Numbered from the stretch's first letter, positions 26,396 to 37,614 are shown. The stretch is DNA of 64,000 nt from Schnuerera sp. xch1 (GCF_019931165.1 NZ_JAIOUP010000004.1:58933-122932), one strand, 5' to 3'. Notes: a model not told the origin generated them from the sequence alone. Translations and numbers: made by a program.

Positions 26396-27654
26396 TTAAA
26401 TATCAGATAATCTTAATAATGAGGTTAAACACACAACTGAAATTAATATTATCAATAATGAAACCAAAAATATTATCCGGTGCATTTCAATACTGTCGAA
26501 TATAAATCCATACATTAATGCACCGAGAGGAATACCACCCTTAGTGATTATCCCAACGATTGAGAATATTCGAGACATATATTCGTTCGGCGTTTCCCTT
26601 TGTATAAGTGCCTGTACCGGAACATGGATAAACATGATAGAAACACTTAATAAACAGAGAACTCCTAACAGCAAGAGAAAATACAAAAGTGTATCTTCCC
26701 CCAGTTGGGATAAGATAGAGGGTAATAATAACACAGAAAATGCCAGCATCATAACCATGAGCATATTACAGCCAATCATAAGAGACTTAGTAACCTTCTT
26801 ATCTTTACCAAACAATAAGCCCACCAAAACACTTCCAAACAAGGCACCCAATATAATTACCATTTGTAAATAACCGTACTGTGTATCGGAATAATTGAGC
26901 TTAGTTCTAAAGAAAAGAGGCAACACAACAGTAAATATCGGCTGAATCAAGGCGTATATTATTAGGAAAAAAACACATAGTTTACGAATTAACTTATTAT
27001 CAAAAATGAATTTAAAGCTCTTAGTCAAATCTATTACTATTTCCTGTATACCTCTGCTACCTTCTCGACTAGAATGCTTATACTCTATGAACATCTCACT
27101 GCTTGCTGATAGAAAAAATGATATACTATTAATAAAAAATAGTATCGTAATCCCCAATTTTGCATACAAAGCAGCACCAATAACAGGTCCCATAAGAGCA
27201 GATAATGTCCTAAGGGAGGCTACAGCAGAATTGGCCTGTGTCAGTTTATCCTGTTCTACCAATTGAGGAAGCATCCCTTTTGTAGCCGGATCAAACAGAC
27301 CATTCAGTATAGCTACTATGACCTGGAGCAGTAACAGCAAAGTAATACTCATTTTACCTAAATAGGAGGTAAAAGCTAGTGCAAGTATTACTATAGCACT
27401 AGCGAAGTCTGTTGTAACCATGATTTTTTTCGGTTTAACCTATCTCCTAACACTCCAGCAAGGGGATAAACTAGAAGCGATGGCATTAGGGCCAGAAATG
27501 AAAACAGTCCCACAGTAGCTGCTGAACCACCTATATCGATGATATACAGAGGTATAATCACCATTTGGAGACCGGTTCCAGTATCAGAAACCATCCTTCC
27601 AAGCAATAACAATATTAGATTTGTATTTAAAGCTTTCTTACCTCTTTTCCACAT
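26396..27654 (-). pseudogene. MFS exporter with a homopolymer frameshift
   Basis: From ATG 27654 (AGAGGTGCTTCGA before it). The first part encodes NTNLILLLLGRMVSDTGTGL through GDRLNRKK. The frame breaks in a run of seven A on the minus strand (near 27424-27430) and resumes with MVTTDFASAIVIL and the remaining ten helices to 26396. The intact paralogue at 37615-38880 reads through the same point as GDRMNRKIIMVVTDF. One extra A would restore the frame. Family motif and position beside a PEP-enzyme remnant suggest an antibiotic exporter. The lesion may be real, phase-variable or a sequence error. Confidence 0.8.
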
Positions 27655-27680
27655 TCGAAGCACCTCTACTATTCCAATAT

Positions 27681-28287
<607 letters not shown>

Positions 28288-28326
28288 TCTTTATACCTCC
28301 TTAAAATACATTGCTCTATTAAACAA

Positions 28327-28920
28327 TTATTTATTTGCACTTACTCCTTCTCGCATTATTTTGATGGCGTTATCTAGCGTGCCCAAATATTTCTTTTCAT
28401 CTAGACCGACACGGTAAAAATTCAATAAAACAAAATTGTAAAACATGTCTATCATTACATCCGCATCGATTTCAGGTTTGATCAGGCCACGCTGCTTATC
28501 ACGTTCAATGATGTCTTTCCAACGTTTAGTCGAATCTCCACGCAGCTTCCTAATAAATTCATTGTCATCCATTTCTTGAAGTAGAGCAATATGTGCATAG
28601 TCTGGATTGCGCTTTCCCAATTCAAACAGGGCTACTATTTTTTCTCGGATTGTATCAAAAAAATCCGCATCCATATCCTCTACGCCAGCTTGTTTTAGAA
28701 CAGCCCATTTATCTCTTGATATTTCCTTTAAAACATAGAGATAAATGTCTTCTTTATCATCAAAATATTGATAAAAGCTACCCCACGATATCTTCGCAGC
28801 CTTTACAATTTGATTAAGAGACGCTTCGCTGAATTTGCGTGATGAAAATTCATGAACTGCCGCCTCAAATATCCGTTGCTTCTTTTCATCCTTCAGGTTA
28901 TAGAATGTTTCCTTTGGCAT
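28327..28920 (-). CDS. TetR/AcrR-family regulator
   Basis: 197 residues from ATG 28920 (GGAGGTGTAATT). The N-terminal HTH reads KKQRIFEAAVHEFSSRKFSE, LNQIVKAAKISWGSFYQYF then DDKEDIYLYVL. The ligand domain is variable, as usual. It is the first gene of the minus-strand cassette with the PEP-enzyme and MFS remnants. Two 16-bp palindromes lie upstream and are likely its own operators. Confidence 0.92.
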   Translation of the reverse strand: MPKETFYNLKDEKKQRIFEAAVHEFSSRKFSEASLNQIVKAAKISWGSFYQYFDDKEDIYLYVLKEISRDKWAVLKQAGVEDMDADFFDTIREKIVALFELGKRNPDYAHIALLQEMDDNEFIRKLRGDSTKRWKDIIERDKQRGLIKPEIDADVMIDMFYNFVLLNFYRVGLDEKKYLGTLDNAIKIMREGVSANK

Positions 28921-28943
28921 AATTACACCTCCAATCAAATAAT

Positions 28944-29003
28944 ATGAGAGGCTTCTCATGTTTGCATTATAACACACTTTGTCAAAAATGAGAAGCCTCT
29001 CAT
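28944..29003 (-). promoter_or_regulatory. Paired TetR operators around a promoter
   Basis: ATGAGAGGCTTCTCAT (28944-28959) and ATGAGAAGCCTCTCAT (28988-29003) are inverted copies of each other and each is itself a palindrome with 6-bp arms. Between them on the minus strand is TTATAAT, a good -10. The layout fits autorepression of the cassette. Confidence 0.75.
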
Positions 29004-29046
29004 ATTAAAAGTTTTGAAATTGTTTATCAAAACATAGTAATATAAA

Positions 29047-31404
29047 CTATTCCAATATATGCACAATGCCCTGCCCACCGTCAACGATAACCCTATCTCC
29101 TGTCTTAAGTCTTAAAGTGGCATTTCCACATCCTACAACAGCTGGAATGCCAAGCTCTCGGGCTACTATAGCGGCATGGGACAGTGGTGCGCCTACGTCA
29201 GTTATTATGGCAGCAGCTCTAGGAAAAAGAGGGGTCCATCCTACATTGGTAGTAGTTGCAACCAAGATTTCTCCTGGCTTAAGTTTTTGACCTTCTTCAG
29301 GGGTTTCCAGAATACGTACTATTCCTTCTACCCTTCCTGCTGCTCCTGCAACGCCTTTCAAAATTTCAGAATCAGATGCAATGGCAGTTGGCATTGTTGA
29401 ATCATAAAAGTCCATTCTTCTATTTGGATCCTTCGCCCATTCTAAAGGATTGAAGCGTCCTCGGATTAATGTTGGAAATGGCGGTAGCTCTTTATATCTT
29501 TCATAATTTTCTTTTCTTACCGGAATATACTCTGTTTTCACATCTCCACCAGACAATAGGTCTTCTACTTCATTGATATAAAGGAAAAAAACATCTTCTC
29601 CTATTTCTGTAATCTCACTTACCTTGAGTACAAAGGCTCTGACAACTCTAAATACCCTTACAAACTCTGAGCGTGCTGCTTCTCTAAATCGTGCCGCTTC
29701 CGAAGCTTTTGTAATTTGCTTTTCAAGCCATTTTACTTCATTTGGATAACGGTCCTGAAATCTCTTCCATGCAGCCTTATATTGGGCATGCTGCTTCTCC
29801 AGAAGTTCCTCTACATCCGTATCTGACTCTTTGAATTCTTTAATTTGGCTTTCCAACCAGTTTGCATCATCTGAAGGGCATGGGATGAATAATTCAAATT
29901 CGTGGGGACCTCTATGTCCATACTTCTCAATATACTCCTCGCTGCTTATCTCTCCTTTCAAAACCTTGGATATACCTAAGACAGGACCAAGGCTTGCCAT
30001 TTCTGAATTTCCCCTTAGATTTGATAGTAGGGTGTTGGCGTCTTCTGTTCCTACCAGCTTTGTAAGCTTTTTATTCAAGGTTAAGGCAATCACTGCTTTA
30101 CTACCGCTTACTATCAGACCCCACCACGCCTCTTTGTTATAGGGCTCAATTTCATGTTTCCATAAATTCAACAATCCTTCCTTGGTATTTGTTTTATTTA
30201 TAGTTTCCTTCATCCTTCTACACCAATCAGGCGTATCCTTGATAGACTGCGACAATTTTTTTGAAACCTCCCAATTCTTTTTTAAGTAATATCTGACTCC
30301 CGGGAACATTGTCTTTATTATTTCCATTCTTGAAAATGGATAAAACGGGATGGTTAACCCTTCTGGTATATGCCCAAATACTTCCCTTAGAATTTTTAAA
30401 CCTAATTTTGAACTTCCATACAGTGCAGTAATAGCGGACAATCTTTGGCTTATATTCGAGTATATTCTCCCACAAATATTTCCCGACCACAAGTAATACC
30501 CTGGTACAAAACCAGATTCAATATCCAAAGCCCGTACTAAACTCCAAGTAAGCGGTGTAACAACATCGGGGATTGCCTCTCCTACATTTGTATTTACCCA
30601 GAGGGCATCTCTTTCTAAACTCTCATTTATTTCATAGGTATCCAGATTTCCCGAAGTCAATGTGGTTATTGGTCTTGCTTGTAGAAGATACAACTTCCCT
30701 TTTGCCACAGTCCATTCAATATCCTGGGGACTACCTAGTTCCCTTTCAAGCTTAGCTGCATATTGATACAGATTAAAAGCATATTTCTTAAACTCGTCAG
30801 GGCCATCATATTTCCCCTTCGGTCTGCTGAATTTAAAATTGTATGCATTTGCTTTTCCAGAAACAAGCTGTTCGCCCAATCCATGCACATAATTTCCTAT
30901 CATATTTTCGAAACTTCCCGTTATGGGATCAGCTGTAAACAAAACCCCTGATATTTCAGACGGCACCATCAACTGAATAACTACAGCAATTTGATGAGTC
31001 TCTTCAATATCTTGAACAAAACTGTATGCTTTTACTCTTTCTGACTGTCTAGATTCAAAAACAGTATATATAGCTTCCTGTATCTCCTTATCCGTTCTTA
31101 CATTGAGAACAGTTTCAAACTCTCCGGCGAAGGAGGCTTGGGCTGAATCTTCACTTAATCCAGAGGATCTTACTGCAAACGAGGCACCTTCATTTTTATT
31201 TCTAATATCCTCCAATAAAGCTTGTATCTCCTTCCAAGTTTTATCACTTAGCTTTTGATCTTCAAAGGCTGATGGTAAAATAACAAAACCATCCGGTACT
31301 GGATAGCCTGCCTGATACATTTTTGCTAACATGCTACCTTTTCCTCCTGCATATGTCTGTAATTCACGAGTTAATTCTTTAAAGCTTTTAACCATATTTC
31401 CCAT
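29047..31404 (-). CDS. PEP/pyruvate-binding phosphotransferase (Rph/PpsA-like), intact
   Basis: 785 residues from ATG 31404 (AAAGGAGAGCTTGTG). ATP-grasp domain at about 1-270 (GGKGSMLAKM, FAVRSSGLSEDSAQASFAGEF, VLFTADPITG, DIEWTVAKGKLYLLQARPIT). A central helical domain covers about 280-690. A C-terminal His domain follows (GAPLSHAAIVARELGIPAVVGCGNAT). Architecture and length match rifampin phosphotransferases and PEP-synthase-like proteins, which move a phosphate from ATP via His to a substrate. The substrate cannot be read from sequence. It lies 13 bp after a TetR gene. Two paralogues in this window are broken. Confidence 0.8.
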   Translation of the reverse strand: MGNMVKSFKELTRELQTYAGGKGSMLAKMYQAGYPVPDGFVILPSAFEDQKLSDKTWKEIQALLEDIRNKNEGASFAVRSSGLSEDSAQASFAGEFETVLNVRTDKEIQEAIYTVFESRQSERVKAYSFVQDIEETHQIAVVIQLMVPSEISGVLFTADPITGSFENMIGNYVHGLGEQLVSGKANAYNFKFSRPKGKYDGPDEFKKYAFNLYQYAAKLERELGSPQDIEWTVAKGKLYLLQARPITTLTSGNLDTYEINESLERDALWVNTNVGEAIPDVVTPLTWSLVRALDIESGFVPGYYLWSGNICGRIYSNISQRLSAITALYGSSKLGLKILREVFGHIPEGLTIPFYPFSRMEIIKTMFPGVRYYLKKNWEVSKKLSQSIKDTPDWCRRMKETINKTNTKEGLLNLWKHEIEPYNKEAWWGLIVSGSKAVIALTLNKKLTKLVGTEDANTLLSNLRGNSEMASLGPVLGISKVLKGEISSEEYIEKYGHRGPHEFELFIPCPSDDANWLESQIKEFKESDTDVEELLEKQHAQYKAAWKRFQDRYPNEVKWLEKQITKASEAARFREAARSEFVRVFRVVRAFVLKVSEITEIGEDVFFLYINEVEDLLSGGDVKTEYIPVRKENYERYKELPPFPTLIRGRFNPLEWAKDPNRRMDFYDSTMPTAIASDSEILKGVAGAAGRVEGIVRILETPEEGQKLKPGEILVATTTNVGWTPLFPRAAAIITDVGAPLSHAAIVARELGIPAVVGCGNATLRLKTGDRVIVDGGQGIVHILE

Positions 31405-31417
31405 CACAAGCTCTCCT

Positions 31418-32029
31418 TTACTTTTGAATTCCATATCGAATCATATTAATAAAACTATTTCTTTCATCTATTATGTTTTCAAAAATACATTCATTTAATT
31501 CGCTATCATCAACTAACTCTGATACGTATTTACTTTCAAAATAATCAAGTGTTAGTTTAATGAGTTTATATGCCTTTTTTCGGTCTACATTTTCTCTTAG
31601 AGGCACATTGTCAAACAATCTTTCCTGTACTTTATCTCTCTCTTCTATCATCTTTCCATACTTTGAATCAATTTCTCCCATTAGTTCATCTGGAGTGTTG
31701 TAAAATGCTTCCATAATAACTTTGTACACTTCAGGATTTTCTTTATAATAATTAAACTTTATTGCACTAATTTTATCTTTGATCTCAAAAAAATCCTCAT
31801 TATCCAATATGTTTTCAAACGCTATTACTTTGCTGCCTTTCTCAAAGCAGCGATCAAGTATAGACATATACAAGTCTTTTTTACTCTTAAAGTGATGAAA
31901 AATTAAAGCTCTAGAAATTCCAGAAGCTTCTGCTAACATTGCCGTAGAGGTTTTATCATATCCATGTTCTGCAAATACTGATAAGCACGTGTCTAATATT
32001 TCTTCTTTATCATAGAGTTTCTTAGGCAT
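31418..32029 (-). CDS. TetR-family regulator
   Basis: 203 residues from ATG 32029 (AAAGGAGGAGTGAAT). HTH: YDKEEILDTCLSVFAEHGYD, STAMLAEASGISRALIFHHF then KSKKDLYMSIL. The C-terminal ligand domain is typical. It is cotranscribed with the intact PEP-utilising enzyme and likely represses the pair. Upstream, ATATACTAACTATATAGTCAGC includes half-sites TGACTA/TAGTCAG around 32050-32085 that could be operators. Confidence 0.92.
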   Translation of the reverse strand: MPKKLYDKEEILDTCLSVFAEHGYDKTSTAMLAEASGISRALIFHHFKSKKDLYMSILDRCFEKGSKVIAFENILDNEDFFEIKDKISAIKFNYYKENPEVYKVIMEAFYNTPDELMGEIDSKYGKMIEERDKVQERLFDNVPLRENVDRKKAYKLIKLTLDYFESKYVSELVDDSELNECIFENIIDERNSFINMIRYGIQK

Positions 32030-32200
32030 ATTCACTCCTCCTTTAATTTGCTGACTATATAGTTAGTATATTATATGCTGACTAACCTATCAACAAATTT
32101 AAAATTTATTTTTAGTTGCTTTAATCACATTCAAGTATGATAACTCCTATTAACAAGACCAAAGATTCGCTGTGGCACATTTATATTATATTCCTATATC

Positions 32201-32237
32201 AAAAACCAAAAACCGACCAGGTTTAATCCTGATCGGC
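32201..32237 (-). terminator. Terminator of the six-module NlpC/P60 gene
   Basis: Stem GCCGATCAGG / CCTGGTCGGT (one G-T pair) with 6-base loop and minus-strand TTTTTGG, 60 bp after the gene. Confidence 0.7.
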
Positions 32238-32295
32238 TCTTTCACCTTCTATTCACATTTGTACTCCATCTCTGTCCCACCTATAAAAATCACAA

Positions 32296-34656
32296 TCAGT
32301 TTTCCGCTTTATATCGTCTTGCCCCAACGTATCGTTCATTCCAATACTCGTCATATCTTAAGTTTCTTTCTTTTACACCTGTACTTGTAAGTATGATAAA
32401 TGAACCTTCCCCTGCATATATGCCTGTCATCGATGGTATATCTTCGGATAGATCGCTTCTAAAAAATACAAGATCTCCTTCTTCAACTGCATCAGGTAAA
32501 ATTGCTTGACCTAAATTCCATTGCTCATAGGCGGTAGATGGTAATTGTAAATGAACATCCGGCGCTTCAGAGAATACCTTTTGCACAAACTGCGCCGTTG
32601 TATAGTCTTCAAATGAATCATCTATATATTCTTTAGCCATAATGACAGCAGGATGGTTATTTTCGATCTTTTCATATCGTCTTGCCCCAACGTATCGTTG
32701 ACTCCAGTAGCTATCGGAGATATTAAGATCACGAATTGCTACACCTTCAAATTTTGTTACGACGATAAACTGATCATTTCCAATATATAATCCTGGCAAT
32801 AGTACATTGTTGGATCCTTTGAAAAATAAAGCATCTCCAATCTCTAAATCTTCCCTTTTTATTTTATCTCCTAAAGCCCATTGTTGAAATGAATATCTTG
32901 GTAGATCGATATCCAAACCTACTTTCATTACATATTGTAAAAAACCAGAATAATCAAAGCCTTCTTTTGTATTTCCTCCTTTTAAGTAAGGGATACCTAA
33001 TAGTTCGTATGCTTCTTCAACTATTTTAGAGTCTAGTTCCAAACTTAAGGAGTCAAAGCGCTTTGTCATTAAATAACGGTCCAGCAAATGTTGTCCTAAA
33101 TAACTGATTGTAACGATACCTTCGTCGCCAGATGCATGAATAACATAATTATTTCCCAAATAGATTGCGGCATGATGTGTTTTCCCGTCCTGCTCCCATT
33201 TTCCTGAAAAATAAATTACGTCTCCAGGACGCTTGTTTTTATAATCAATAGTTTCGCCTACTTCACATTGTTTATAAGTTATGCGAGGCAAATAAATATT
33301 TTTAGACTCCCTAAAAACTGTCTGAACTAAATAAGAACAGTCCAAACCATCAATGGTTTCTCCACCCATTAAATAAGGCGTTCCTATATACTTCATTGCT
33401 TCTCGAATAACTGGATTTTCATGTTCCATATAATTTTCAGGTTGCAAATTATGAATATCTGTCTCCGATAGTCGTTTTGCGCCTATATATATACCTGACC
33501 AATATTCACTCTCCATATCCCTTTCCGCAACCCCTTCTGTTGTCTGAACTATAAATATACCATTTCCTTTATAAATTCCAGGTATAACGCTGCTTCCTTG
33601 AAAAAACACCAGGTCTCCTGCTTGAAGATCCTCTTTAGAAATGGATTCGCCTATTTCATAGATTCTGTCGGAAAAAACAGATAGTCGTATGTCAAAGACG
33701 TCCTTAAAAACATAACGTGCAAAATTAGTTGTATTAAAGCCTTCACTTGGTGATTTCCCTTTTGGGTTATAGGGTGTTCCCCGCAAATCCATAGCCCTTT
33801 CTACAATTGGATTGTTTACAATGGATTCCTCAATAATATCCTTAGTAAAGCGTCTTACTCCTAGCAACCTGGATTTCCAATAATCGCTTGTCTCAAGATC
33901 TACTACAGCGACTCCGTTAGTTGTGACAATAACAAAAATACCATTATCTATACATATTCCTGGTAGACGTGCACTACTGCCCTGAAAGAATAATACATCA
34001 CCAGATTCAATATCAGCAGTATCCACTTCCATCCCTATCCACCATTGTTCGGCTGACAATCTTGGAAAATCCAGTTCATATACTTCACTAAAAACGTATT
34101 GTACAAAGCCTGAATGATCAAATCCATTTGGCTCATTACCTCCAAGTTCATAAGGAGATCCTACTAATTCCATGGCTTTTACGGCTACAGGATTTAATTC
34201 ATTAGCTATATCCGTGTAGCACCTTGCACCTTTATACCGATCTTTCCAATAGGAATCTTCTTCTATATTCCGTTTTACTACACCTTCACTAGTAGATACA
34301 ACGATAATGGTATCATCACCTTTATATATTGCTGGTATAAGATTCTTGCTTCCAGTAAAGAAAAGAACATCTCCAGGTTGTATCTCATTGCGTTCTATAG
34401 GTTCACCAAGCTTCCATAACTTTGAAGGAGACTGAGGGAGAAATAAATTTTCTCCTTCTCTAAAAATATACTGAATAAACCCAGCACTATCAAATCCTTC
34501 CTCTGGTGCATTTCCCCCTTGTTTATAAGGTTCACCTATCAAATTTTCTGCAAGCAAAACCGTTTCAGTTTCTGCTGGGATAGAATATGCGCTTATACCA
34601 ATACTAAATGTAAACAATAAGACTAGACTTAAAATTTTAATAAGTTGCTTTTCCAT
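32296..34656 (-). CDS. Secreted protein with six NlpC/P60 modules, one catalytically intact
   Basis: 786 residues with signal peptide (residues 5-24). Six tandem modules of about 125 residues. The Cys sites read GFDSAGF, GFDHSGF, GFNTTNF, GLDCSYL (Cys440), GFDYSGF and DYTTAQF. Only module 4 also has the His (HHAAIYLG). The other five keep PGD-LFF and AIYKG/GIYIG frames and so are probably binding or scaffold modules. It follows capA by 160 bp on the same strand, fitting a PGA- or wall-directed endopeptidase in the style of PgdS. It is a paralogue of the truncated protein at 1.4-3.0 kb. Confidence 0.85.
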   Translation of the reverse strand: MEKQLIKILSLVLLFTFSIGISAYSIPAETETVLLAENLIGEPYKQGGNAPEEGFDSAGFIQYIFREGENLFLPQSPSKLWKLGEPIERNEIQPGDVLFFTGSKNLIPAIYKGDDTIIVVSTSEGVVKRNIEEDSYWKDRYKGARCYTDIANELNPVAVKAMELVGSPYELGGNEPNGFDHSGFVQYVFSEVYELDFPRLSAEQWWIGMEVDTADIESGDVLFFQGSSARLPGICIDNGIFVIVTTNGVAVVDLETSDYWKSRLLGVRRFTKDIIEESIVNNPIVERAMDLRGTPYNPKGKSPSEGFNTTNFARYVFKDVFDIRLSVFSDRIYEIGESISKEDLQAGDLVFFQGSSVIPGIYKGNGIFIVQTTEGVAERDMESEYWSGIYIGAKRLSETDIHNLQPENYMEHENPVIREAMKYIGTPYLMGGETIDGLDCSYLVQTVFRESKNIYLPRITYKQCEVGETIDYKNKRPGDVIYFSGKWEQDGKTHHAAIYLGNNYVIHASGDEGIVTISYLGQHLLDRYLMTKRFDSLSLELDSKIVEEAYELLGIPYLKGGNTKEGFDYSGFLQYVMKVGLDIDLPRYSFQQWALGDKIKREDLEIGDALFFKGSNNVLLPGLYIGNDQFIVVTKFEGVAIRDLNISDSYWSQRYVGARRYEKIENNHPAVIMAKEYIDDSFEDYTTAQFVQKVFSEAPDVHLQLPSTAYEQWNLGQAILPDAVEEGDLVFFRSDLSEDIPSMTGIYAGEGSFIILTSTGVKERNLRYDEYWNERYVGARRYKAEN

Positions 34657-34816
34657 CCTATCTGACCCCTTTCTTTTGACTAATCATTGAAAGCAGATAA
34701 TCCACATCAATAATCGATACAGTTAATCTCAACAGCATAAGTATTTGATTACTAATATTTCTTTCACTGATTTTTAATAAGATAAAAGCATTTTTCTTTG
34801 TAATCTTTTATCCTTA

Positions 34817-37195
34817 TTATTTTGACAAAGATAATGTATCAAATTCAAGATGAATAGGCTTTCCTATATTCTTAACATGTGTATATGCACCATAAATATC
34901 AGGCATTAAGCTTGCCTCTCTCCACTCAACGACTTCCAAATCATCAATATCTAAAATACATCTATTAGTTGACGGTGTATCTAATTCTACATATACCATT
35001 ATTGAATTTGCTTGTTTATCACCTTTTTCAAGAAGTTCAAATGGGACTTCAATTGTTTGCCAACCTTCATCTGATATTTCTATGTCATACTTCTTCTGTC
35101 CTAACAATTCTGAAACTGGATCTTCCAAAGGGTTCCCGTCATAAAACCAGTATGAATCAACTCTAAGATGTGCGGAAACCTCACCTTTTCCTTTAGCCGC
35201 AAGACGAAGAGTATAGGTTACATCAGAGTCTAGAGGTGAATATGACTCATCATACAATCTGTTATCAACAATCGGGATACGTGCTACTGGACGTATCATC
35301 GCCGTTGGATTCTTCTTACTGTTGTGTAATAATCTTATAAATCCTTCTTCATTATCAGCTTTCCATACATCAGATTGATTTGAGCTAAAATGTGCTGCTC
35401 CATTTTGGACCATATCCGCTAATGTATCTTCAAAGTGACCCCATCTCAATAAATCACGTCCTATCAAAATCTGTCCCTTAGAAGCTTCTTGCCCCTGTCC
35501 AAGACGTGCAGGATAAAGGCTATCATTATCTAAATTTATCGTTTCTCCTGTATCAAGATCAAGAGTACAATTTTCTTTATGCTCATCATAAGCTAGCCGT
35601 GCTGTTCCCCACTCAAATCGAAATTGTACAGGTTTTGATTCTTCGTCTCTCTCTGTCTTAACAGTGTATACATAATCATCATATCGTTTTGTCTGAGCAG
35701 GGAGAATACTGCTTTCCCATACTTGATTTATAATCTGTTTTGCTGAAGTACCCGTTTCAACTATCGGTTTATAATCAGTAATTTGAATAGGTATAAAGCG
35801 AGCTTCTATAAGTTTATCTTTCTCCCATACTGTTTTTAAAAATCCAGAAGGAAATGTATCTAGAAAATTTTGGTCAAAAACCATATTTCCTAAACTGTAT
35901 ACTATTAAACGACCCTTGTACCATTCCATTCCTTGAAGAACATGTGGATGATGTCCAATGACAATATCCGCACCTGCATCGATAGCTTTATGTGCCGCAT
36001 CTATTAAAACTTCAGAAGGTGATGTTTTAAATTGAAATCCGGAATGAAGCTGAACAACTAATATATCTGCTTTTTCCCGGAGTTCTTTTATTTCTTTTAC
36101 TGATTCTTTTGATCTCCATTGAGCAGCACCACTTTGTCCATGTCTCGCTACCCAATTCTGCAGCTCAGGATAAGTTTTAATCAATGATCCCCATATTTTT
36201 GTCTGTACATCTGAAGAAAGCTTAGACTTCACATCATTATAAACGTTCCAAACTTCACCTGCTCGATATTCTCCTTTAGGCATTGACCAATCTGTTCCAG
36301 ACCATTCCCATGTCCTTTTTTCCCATATCCATTCTTCTCCTTGCTCCACATAATCTGGCTTGACAGCTTCATTATCGGGGAGAAAATTATTAACAAATGA
36401 ACCTGTAACACTCGTATATGCCAATGTTCCTATTTTAATTCCCTTTTTCTCAATAAGTACAGGCTCTCTTGAAGTCTTTTCATCTCCTGCTCCAACAGTC
36501 ACAATATTAGCATTTGCTAACTCTTTTATAGTACTATCCACTCCTTGGTCACCCCAATCCCTGATGTGATTGTTTGCAAGAGAAACCAAATCGACTCCTA
36601 GACTTTTAAGAGCATCTATTGCTTCAGGTGGGCTTTGTAAAAGCCACCGTTTACCCTTATATGCTTCATTTCGATTGAATTCACCAATAACTGATTCAAG
36701 ATTAACACAGCTTATATCAGCTGAAGAAAAAGCTCTATCTAAATGTTTTACAACGTTCAATGCACCTTCTGTTGTATTAGTTGGCATACTTATTGGGGAC
36801 TCATTAGAGGTGTCAAGATATCGTCTACCCAACATAACATCACCGCCAAAATTTATGGTAACACGTTGTCCTCCTGCATCAGATAAAAGCTTGACTTCCA
36901 TTGACTGATTGTTATCATCCCATCCTATTGGAACTGTCTCTGTTAAAAAACCTTTTCCTGATATCAATAAAACATCTGGCCCCTCTTTTAATGTCAAACT
37001 TAAATTACCGTTCTCATCTGCAGTAAATGAATTATCAGAGCTTTGAATAGTAGCATTTGCAATACCTTGTCCACTTTCATCTACTACTGAAATATCCAAC
37101 TTTATTTCTGGATTAGAATCAAGATTAGCGTTGCCATATGATATTATTGAAAATACTAAAAAAACACAAATAATTCCAAAAATAAATTTTTTCAT
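34817..37195 (-). CDS. capA: CapA/PgsA-family poly-gamma-glutamate protein with extra domains
   Basis: 792 residues, about twice the usual length. Signal peptide 1-23, then a small beta domain (LDISVVDESGQGIANATIQS to about 95, carboxypeptidase-regulatory-like). The CapA metallophosphatase-like domain runs about 98-450: INFGGDVMLGRRYLD, VNLESVIGEF, SLANNHIRDWGDQG, VQLHSGFQF, GHHPHVLQGME and YSLGNMVFDQ. A C-terminal region (about 560-790) has jelly-roll-like strands (TYTLRLAAKGKGEVSAHLRV, CILDIDDLEVVEWRE) that could bind a surface polymer. PgsA/CapA works with PgsBC in PGA export and anchoring; those genes are 28 kb away. Confidence 0.9.
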   Translation of the reverse strand: MKKFIFGIICVFLVFSIISYGNANLDSNPEIKLDISVVDESGQGIANATIQSSDNSFTADENGNLSLTLKEGPDVLLISGKGFLTETVPIGWDDNNQSMEVKLLSDAGGQRVTINFGGDVMLGRRYLDTSNESPISMPTNTTEGALNVVKHLDRAFSSADISCVNLESVIGEFNRNEAYKGKRWLLQSPPEAIDALKSLGVDLVSLANNHIRDWGDQGVDSTIKELANANIVTVGAGDEKTSREPVLIEKKGIKIGTLAYTSVTGSFVNNFLPDNEAVKPDYVEQGEEWIWEKRTWEWSGTDWSMPKGEYRAGEVWNVYNDVKSKLSSDVQTKIWGSLIKTYPELQNWVARHGQSGAAQWRSKESVKEIKELREKADILVVQLHSGFQFKTSPSEVLIDAAHKAIDAGADIVIGHHPHVLQGMEWYKGRLIVYSLGNMVFDQNFLDTFPSGFLKTVWEKDKLIEARFIPIQITDYKPIVETGTSAKQIINQVWESSILPAQTKRYDDYVYTVKTERDEESKPVQFRFEWGTARLAYDEHKENCTLDLDTGETINLDNDSLYPARLGQGQEASKGQILIGRDLLRWGHFEDTLADMVQNGAAHFSSNQSDVWKADNEEGFIRLLHNSKKNPTAMIRPVARIPIVDNRLYDESYSPLDSDVTYTLRLAAKGKGEVSAHLRVDSYWFYDGNPLEDPVSELLGQKKYDIEISDEGWQTIEVPFELLEKGDKQANSIMVYVELDTPSTNRCILDIDDLEVVEWREASLMPDIYGAYTHVKNIGKPIHLEFDTLSLSK

Positions 37196-37236
37196 GCCAT
37201 TTTCCCCCTTTTATTTTGTCAATACTTAATAATCTG

Positions 37237-37283
37237 AATAAAAGACTGGCAAATTAGCAAAGGTAATTTGCCAGTCTTTTATT
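37237..37283 (-). terminator. Rho-independent terminator
   Basis: Perfect 20-bp arms around GCAAAGG, with A/T-rich outer ends giving T-runs on both strands. It would end transcription from the MFS cassette to the right before capA. Confidence 0.8.
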
Positions 37284-37329
37284 TATGTATAACCTTTTAG
37301 ATTACTTTTCTTTTGCACATTGTTAATTT

Positions 37330-37375
37330 TACTGATAATTATATATGTAAGTAACAACTGATTAACCTCCTTAGA
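37330..37375 (-). pseudogene. Possible remnant of a second pgsC start
   Basis: The minus strand carries AAGGAGGTTAATCAG then TTG TTA CTT ACA at 37357. The true pgsC starts AAGGAGGTAAGCAGG then TTG TTA CTC ACA (20 of 27 bases alike). The frame then degenerates. It lies upstream of capA, where pgsC would stand in a normal pgsBCA operon. Short match, so tentative. Confidence 0.35.
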
Positions 37376-37614
37376 AGATTTCCCTAAAACTTAAAGATTC
37401 TTCTGTCTATTTTGTTGAAACAACTTCAATGGTAATCATTTCCTCCTTTATCGAATATATCAGATAAAGATTAAAAAAATTTTACTAAATTGTTAAAATT
37501 TGTTACTTAAATGTTAATTAATATTACAAGTCTCATGTTTGATATTTATAGATAACTAAACGTATTTCTATGTAATCCCTCTTTACTAAATATAAAAACT
37601 TGTTCTATATATTG
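37376..37614. other. Intergenic upstream of capA
   Basis: AT-rich, no intact gene. AAAGGAGGAAATG at about 37443 would start only ten codons before a stop; this may be further decayed pgs sequence. Confidence 0.3.
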
